From NCBI GenBank assembly GCA_015680685.1, contig MNCI01023765.1, forward strand, positions 632,895 to 659,604: a DNA stretch of 26,710 nucleotides. The letters run 5' to 3'. Source of the DNA: Gnetum montanum (lineage: Eukaryota > Streptophyta > Gnetopsida > Gnetales > Gnetaceae). Shown here piece by piece: positions 22,151-26,710 of this stretch; the first letter of the stretch is position 1, and the number at the start of each line of letters is the position of its first letter. The translations under genes and the position numbers were made by a program. Below the pieces are notes generated by a model. That model was given only the letters and a program-made list of their open reading frames with translations, was not told the origin of the DNA and searched no databases.

Positions 22151-24862
22151 GATTAAATTTTATTTAGAACTTAAGTCTAGTAGAGCCTTGCATGGATCAT
22201 TTCCCATGATTTATAAATAGATAAGGAAACTCCTAGGATTAGATTATTTCCTAGAAGATCACTAGCCTTGATTCAATCAATAACTACATGAGTCAACATA
22301 ATAGTATGTACATTTGAGAATCTTTGGTTTGAAGGAGTCTTGAGAGTAATTTCAAAAGTGGTAGATATTGGGTTAGCAACCATAGGTGTTTGTGAGGATT
22401 TTGGGGGACTGTTGGTCCTAAAGAAAGCCATATTTTAAGGTTTAGGCTTAAAAGCACTTAGATGATTATCTAGTTTTATGTTAATAGTCCTCATAGCATT
22501 TCTTTTCTATGGTTGTGGTAAAATTTCTCCTTGCATAGGTGGAGTAGGTGGCAAGGGAGAAGTATTAGATGGTGCAGAGTTCAGTGATGGATAGGAAGGA
22601 GCATAAGTAGAGGGAGAATCAAGTCATAGAGTCTAGGTTATAAGTAAAAGTAGTGTGGCTTTTAGATCCATGAGGAGATAAAAGATGCTAGACATAATAT
22701 CCATACGGATCTAGAAACCGGCAAGGATACTAGTGTTGTGGTGATGGCATCCCCCATGACTATGAGATTTGCCATTGCTGATATTGCTCCTCAGGTTAAG
22801 GTGATGCTTTACTTGAATAGTAATATGTTTGGTGGCACTATTACCTATGATTGCCTTATAGATAAGGCAATATTCTAGGTAGTTTCCTTTGTATAAATTT
22901 TGGATTCAAGGCATACACCCTATATTCTTATAGATGCAATAACATGGGACAAAATTTCTTGGGATTTTTGTACTAGTAAACATTGCATCCACCATCATCC
23001 TTTTCAGAATTTGCAACCTCATCAACCACTGTAGCCTTACCTTTCTTCTAATAATACTTCTTATTTGTATCTTTCATTTTCCTTCTATTTCATTCACTAC
23101 TTCCTTTCTTTGCCTTCTCCTCTATAATTTTTAGAGCTATTTGAAACTTCTAATTTAAGAAGTCATACATTTTGTCCACCTTAGCTAATATCTTAGAGAC
23201 AAATTCTTGTATCGGTAAGGTCTTTCTCTGCATGACTTCATCTAGTGGTGCTTCCTCCCCTAGATGATAGAAACATGCCTTTCTCTTGTGATTGAAGGTG
23301 TCTTTCTTTTATTCTTCTACACTCTCTTATTTTGTCAACTCCCCTTCTTATTTGACCATATGTTCTATTAGCCTTTGGACTTGATGGGCTCTCATCTTAG
23401 AAAGTCTCCCTTGGGCATAGACCCCAAGAGTTTCTTATGTTTTGTTTTGAAGCCCATCTATGATGTGACAAAGTTACTCCCTTTGAGAGAATCCATGTCA
23501 TAGGCATTGATGCAATAGAGAGTAGTACCTACCTAGGGCTACGTTCAAGGACTTATGATTTCCTTACTTCCATCCTTGAATTTGCTTCTTTAGGTTGGAC
23601 ATTGAGGACTATGTTTAGTATTTTTCATTAATTAGTTCTAACATAGTACTCCATTAGTGAATGGAATTTGATTCCAAAGATCAATATCAACTTTTTGGCT
23701 TTTTTATGTCTCCTTCGGAACAATTTCAAATTTTACTAGTCATTGTTAATGTTTTGTAAGGCATAGGAATCATAAAAAGCTTGTAAATGATGTTGTAGAT
23801 CTGTATTATATCCTTCAAATCTAGGAATATTATTTATATCCAATCTTTTAATTCTACTATACCATTGATGCTTGGTAGGGATCTTAATTTCTTCCAAAAA
23901 ATTCAACATATTTCTTGTGGCCAACAATGGTCCATCATAGTCATCATCCCCATGGTGATGTCTTCTATGATAAGGCATACCTCCTTTCATGGTGATGTCT
24001 TCTATGATAAGGCATACCTCCTTTCATAGTGATGTCATTCCTCTTCTTTGTGTTGACTCCCATCCTAACTTCTATCATCATGATGGGACCTTCTATCATT
24101 TTCATCTTGATCCTAATAATCCTTATCTCTCTCTTTGACATGGATCCTCCTCTCAAAATTTGATGATAAGGAGGATGGTGAGGATGAAGGACTAGGAGAA
24201 TGGTGCCTTTTAGTCATTCTATTTTGGTCCTTGTCCTAATTATTCTCCTTATCTTTATCCTTCTCTTTATTATTTTCTTTGTCCTTAGATGAATGACTAA
24301 GAGCATTGTCCTCTGAGGTCCTTTGATTTTTGGACCTTGTCTACCCATCACAAGGTTCTTTAAGGTTGACTACAATTGTTGGTAAAAGGTATCCCCCTTT
24401 GAAAAAGGAGGAGAATCAATGTATTAAGAGCACCTAGAAAAAAAAATCCTCATCCTCTCTATGTGGTTGTAGGAATAAGAATGGTGGTAGTCATTTGCCT
24501 TTGGAGGCTTCATAGTAAGCCTCTATGTATTTATCTTTTCAAAGCTATGCCTCTGTAGGTTAATAGTCCCTAGAGATATTATTCATTGGTTCATAATTAG
24601 ACCTGACTACTTCAATGCCTAGCCTCATGAGTTAGATCATTAGCATGGCAAGGATAGATCGATTAGGAGGTAACATGATGTTGCCATCTATATCTCTCCA
24701 ACGTAACTAATCATCCTAACAGAAGATAAAGGTAAAGTCTAGATAGTAGGGGTTTAGATGGGCATACATTATCTTTATCTACTGTAGCTTCTCATTGGTA
24801 GTCCTCTGCATGCTTTCATATTGTTTATTGTTTTTTTTTCCATGCGGTGGAGATTCTTTCAT
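22151..24862 (-). pseudogene. Element D gag
   Basis: The proposed start ATG is at 24860-24862 (MKESPPHGKKNNKQYESMQR), about 160 nt inside the PBS. The first ~140 codons hold one frame with TAG/TAA/TGA interruptions. A charged, Ser-rich region follows (KDKENNKEKDKDKENN, then RHHSPSPSSSPSSLSSN, near 24180-24300). The capsid-like region begins at about 23930 (HQWYSRIKRLDINNIPRFEGY). A 37-bp tandem duplication at 23954-24027 shifts the frame. A CCHC zinc knuckle cannot be recognised and may be decayed. The proline-rich segment near 22400 matches the start of element A in this window. The boundary with protease is approximate. Confidence 0.65.
23954..24027. repeat. Perfect 37-bp tandem duplication
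   Basis: Units 23954-23990 and 23991-24027 are identical (each begins GGTGATGTCTTCTATGATAA). The unit length is not a multiple of three, so the second copy shifts the gag frame. Identity of the units within a heavily mutated element points to a recent event, or to an assembly artefact. Confidence 0.95.
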
Positions 24863-25024
24863 GTGAGTAGAATTCATTTCTTTAGTAATGTTTCTTAAGT
24901 ATGCCTTAGAATAATATGATTATTGTTATTATGATAAATGAAAGATATTTCATTCTATTCATCCATAATGCTTGCATATGAATATAGTAGTTAATAATAA
25001 ATTAGCACACTTAGCTAGAATAAG

Positions 25025-25042
25025 TCCCTAGCAATGGTACCA
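25025..25042 (-). other. Primer-binding site of element D, tRNA-Asp type, decayed
   Basis: On the minus strand, one base after the LTR end, the sequence is TGGTACCATTGCTAGGGA. The classical plant tRNA-Asp PBS used by Athila/Tat elements is TGGCGCCGTTGCCGGGGA. The five differences are all C-to-T or G-to-A, at or next to CpG positions. This fixes the 5' end of D and supports the lineage. Confidence 0.8.
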
Positions 25043-25043
25043 A

Positions 25044-25517
25044 TGATGAGTCACGGCTATCCTTTACACCTAACCATATGAATCACAAGCATTCAATAGT
25101 AATTTGATCAAATTTTGTAGGCTTAGTTATCTAAGTGGCAAATATTCTTAAGTAGTAAGTTGCGTAGTTGCAAGGTTGTTGTCTTCTTAATCCACACTTG
25201 TGTTTTATTTGTGTGTATGATTAAGTGTGGTTAAGGTATAAGATGTATACTTTTATAATTATTTTTAATATATTTTTTCTTCTAATGGTAAGATAATTGA
25301 TTGAAGGTTAAATGTTTAATTATCTAACATATTAACTAGTTTATTAAATAATTACCCTAACATGGAGTATCCATTCCTATTTCTTGTACATATCCCAAAC
25401 TAGTATTAATACTATTGGATTACAAAGTGGCTATTACTAGGCTTACTAAACACCAACTTTTGGGATTATCAAGTGTTAATACATTATGCTTGAAGTGATC
25501 ATACTCATATGTTTATG
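25044..25517 (-). repeat. 5' LTR of element D, truncated
   Basis: Starts TGATGAGTCACGG beside the PBS and parallels the LTR at 15675 up to GTTTATG at 25517. The U3 part (about 440 bp by comparison) is missing. The break is a run of seven G (25517-25523) followed by unrelated sequence. Confidence 0.85.
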
Positions 25518-25523
25518 GGGGGG

Positions 25524-25799
25524 TGTCGGACCTCGAAAAGAAGTTCTATTGATATTAATAGTGTATCAGTTACAGTAACCTGAACAGGTCATAGGGTTAA
25601 GGGGAAGGGGAAGCTGAGAGCACTATGCATGCAACTTGAGAACATCCTTATATATAAACATGCATTCCATAGTGCATACTACTGAAAAGACTTGTTGCAT
25701 AGTGCATAGTGCATAGTGCTGGAATTGATGTCTATCTAGATTGAACTTGGATGCTTGAGATGTGAGATGAAAATGAATGAGGCAAAAGATCTACAACTT
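25524..25799. other. Unassigned segment starting TGTCGGACC, with GCATAGT triplet repeat
   Basis: Begins TGTCGGACCTCG directly after the G7 tract, a layout that resembles a PPT followed by an LTR start. A TATA-like TTATATATAAAC lies near 25651. GCATAGT is repeated three times at 25697-25717, and a related word lies at 25670. No second copy exists in the window, so it could equally be the 3' untranslated end of the adjacent LINE. Confidence 0.3.
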
Positions 25800-26710
25800 A
25801 TCCAACTTGGTGAGCAAACATTTATTAGAATAATCTGTCCTTTGAAATATAACATTGCATCTTCACTTCCAAATAAAACATAAAATAGTAGGCCTAATAA
25901 CTTTCCATAGAAACTTGAGAATAGTAGAAGTAATGTTTAAAAAGCTGAATATGGCATCCTCTTGAGATAGCTTGTATGAAGGAAAAATTATGGAAGCCCA
26001 CTCTCACACATGATGAGAAAAGGGAAAATGCCAAAACACATGGACAAAGTCATCTTGTCCACCACAAAGAGGGCAATTGGGATTGGGAATTCCTAGATAT
26101 TCTAACTGTTTACCAATAGGTAGACCATGGTGGAGGAGATACAAGAGGAACTATTAAATTTTGGGGAGGGTCGAGAGGTTCCAAATATTTTGGAAGAGAG
26201 GGATCCAAAATGATACTGACTTGTGTTTGTGCTAATGCTTATTGTAGCATTGAATGACCTCGGATGGGTCGTGCATAAGATGAAAGGGAATAGATGGTCG
26301 GTAGGGTAAAATTTTAACCCCATTTAGCAACTGAAGGCCTTGAAAAGGGCTTTGTAGTATAACATCAATGTGCCAATGACCGTGGAGAAAGGAGTAGATT
26401 TGGACTAGGCAATGGTTGATTGCAACCAACTCCCCATACAAATTGCAAAAATAAACCCCCAAAATCCAATGACTAGCCAGCCTAAGACAATTCAAGGAGA
26501 TGACACCTTTTTGAAACCACGAGGTAGCCACCTTAGCCTTTGTGAGGCAAGGGGAGTAGGTGACAGAGTTAACCACCACAGACATAATCTAGAGAGGATA
26601 GTAGGGTTGATATTGACGTTAGTCTTGTCGATGTAACTATGTAGAATTTGCCAGGCCCTCCAGATGCTTTTGAAAACATGAGATCTTGGAAGAATGATAG
26701 TGAGCGGGGG
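25800..26710 (-). pseudogene. LINE (non-LTR retrotransposon) ORF2 fragment with zf-RVT domain
   Basis: Reads leftward from the window edge. Upstream part: SIWRAWQILHSYID and LCLWWLTLSPTPL (26560-26680), typical of the region between RT and zf-RVT in plant LINEs. zf-RVT (about 26014-26140) reads LHHGLPIGKQLEYLGIPNPN, then CPLCGGQDDFVHVFWHF, with the C-x2-C and His but the last Cys replaced. The C-terminal LWKVIRPTILCFIWK segment follows near 25890. Frame changes and stops show it is dead. The RT core lies beyond the window. No poly(A)/T tract marks its 3' end, which is probably truncated near 25520. Confidence 0.6.

Noticed and set aside
25697-25717. CRISPR-like or telomeric repeat (GCATAGT)
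   Set aside because: Only three 7-bp units with no spacers; a plain microsatellite.
1-26710. tRNA, rRNA or other structural RNA genes
   Set aside because: No cloverleaf with A and B boxes or rRNA-like stretch was recognised by eye. The tRNA-like 18-mer at 25025 is the retrotransposon primer site.

Overview
This is nuclear DNA from a plant with a large, retrotransposon-filled genome. I found no intact gene. The A+T-rich sequence is almost entirely old LTR retrotransposon debris. The main family is a Ty3/gypsy element of the Athila/Tat branch. This rests on the pol motifs, a decayed tRNA-Asp primer-binding site, LTRs of about 0.9 kb bounded by TGATGAG...CTCATCA, and an extra ORF between pol and the 3' LTR. 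Slow decay without removal suggests a conifer-type genome, but the sequence cannot prove this.

Layout, left to right. Element A (+ strand, 5' end outside the window) gives a gag-tail/protease remnant at 1-1195. It is interrupted at 1196 by fragment B (- strand: 3' LTR 1196-2060 plus the end of its third ORF to about 3637). A resumes with RT, RNase H and integrase at 3638-6340. A 4.3 kb stretch follows: a T-rich spacer, a small CpG-retaining island, a possible unrelated LTR (about 7050-8309), a G+C-richer gene-like stretch (8340-9250), and unassigned sequence. A then appears to continue with a U3-like promoter module (10646-10735), the third ORF (about 11160-14020), a PPT and its 3' LTR (14245-15134). 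Next is a truncated + strand LTR, E (15135-15674).

Element D (- strand) fills 15675-25517. From left to right it has the 3' LTR, PPT, third ORF, U3-like leader, damaged pol, gag, PBS and part of the 5' LTR. That LTR ends at a G7 tract followed by unassigned DNA. The window closes with a - strand LINE fragment carrying a zf-RVT domain.

A and D are tail to tail, so their third ORFs and 3' LTRs form a diverged inverted repeat with arms of about 4 kb. The point most worth pursuing is the third ORF. In two independent copies it is a PF20167-like domain followed by a long coiled coil. Each copy is preceded by its own promoter-like module (repeated TCAATGTAG-type boxes, then TATA) and a leader ending in a splice-donor-like site (mutated in D) before an A+T-rich intron-like stretch. 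The same boxes and TATA spacing occur in the LTR U3. Most decay is by C-to-T (G-to-A) change: the A pol frame runs over 2.3 kb with about 35 stop codons and no frameshift.
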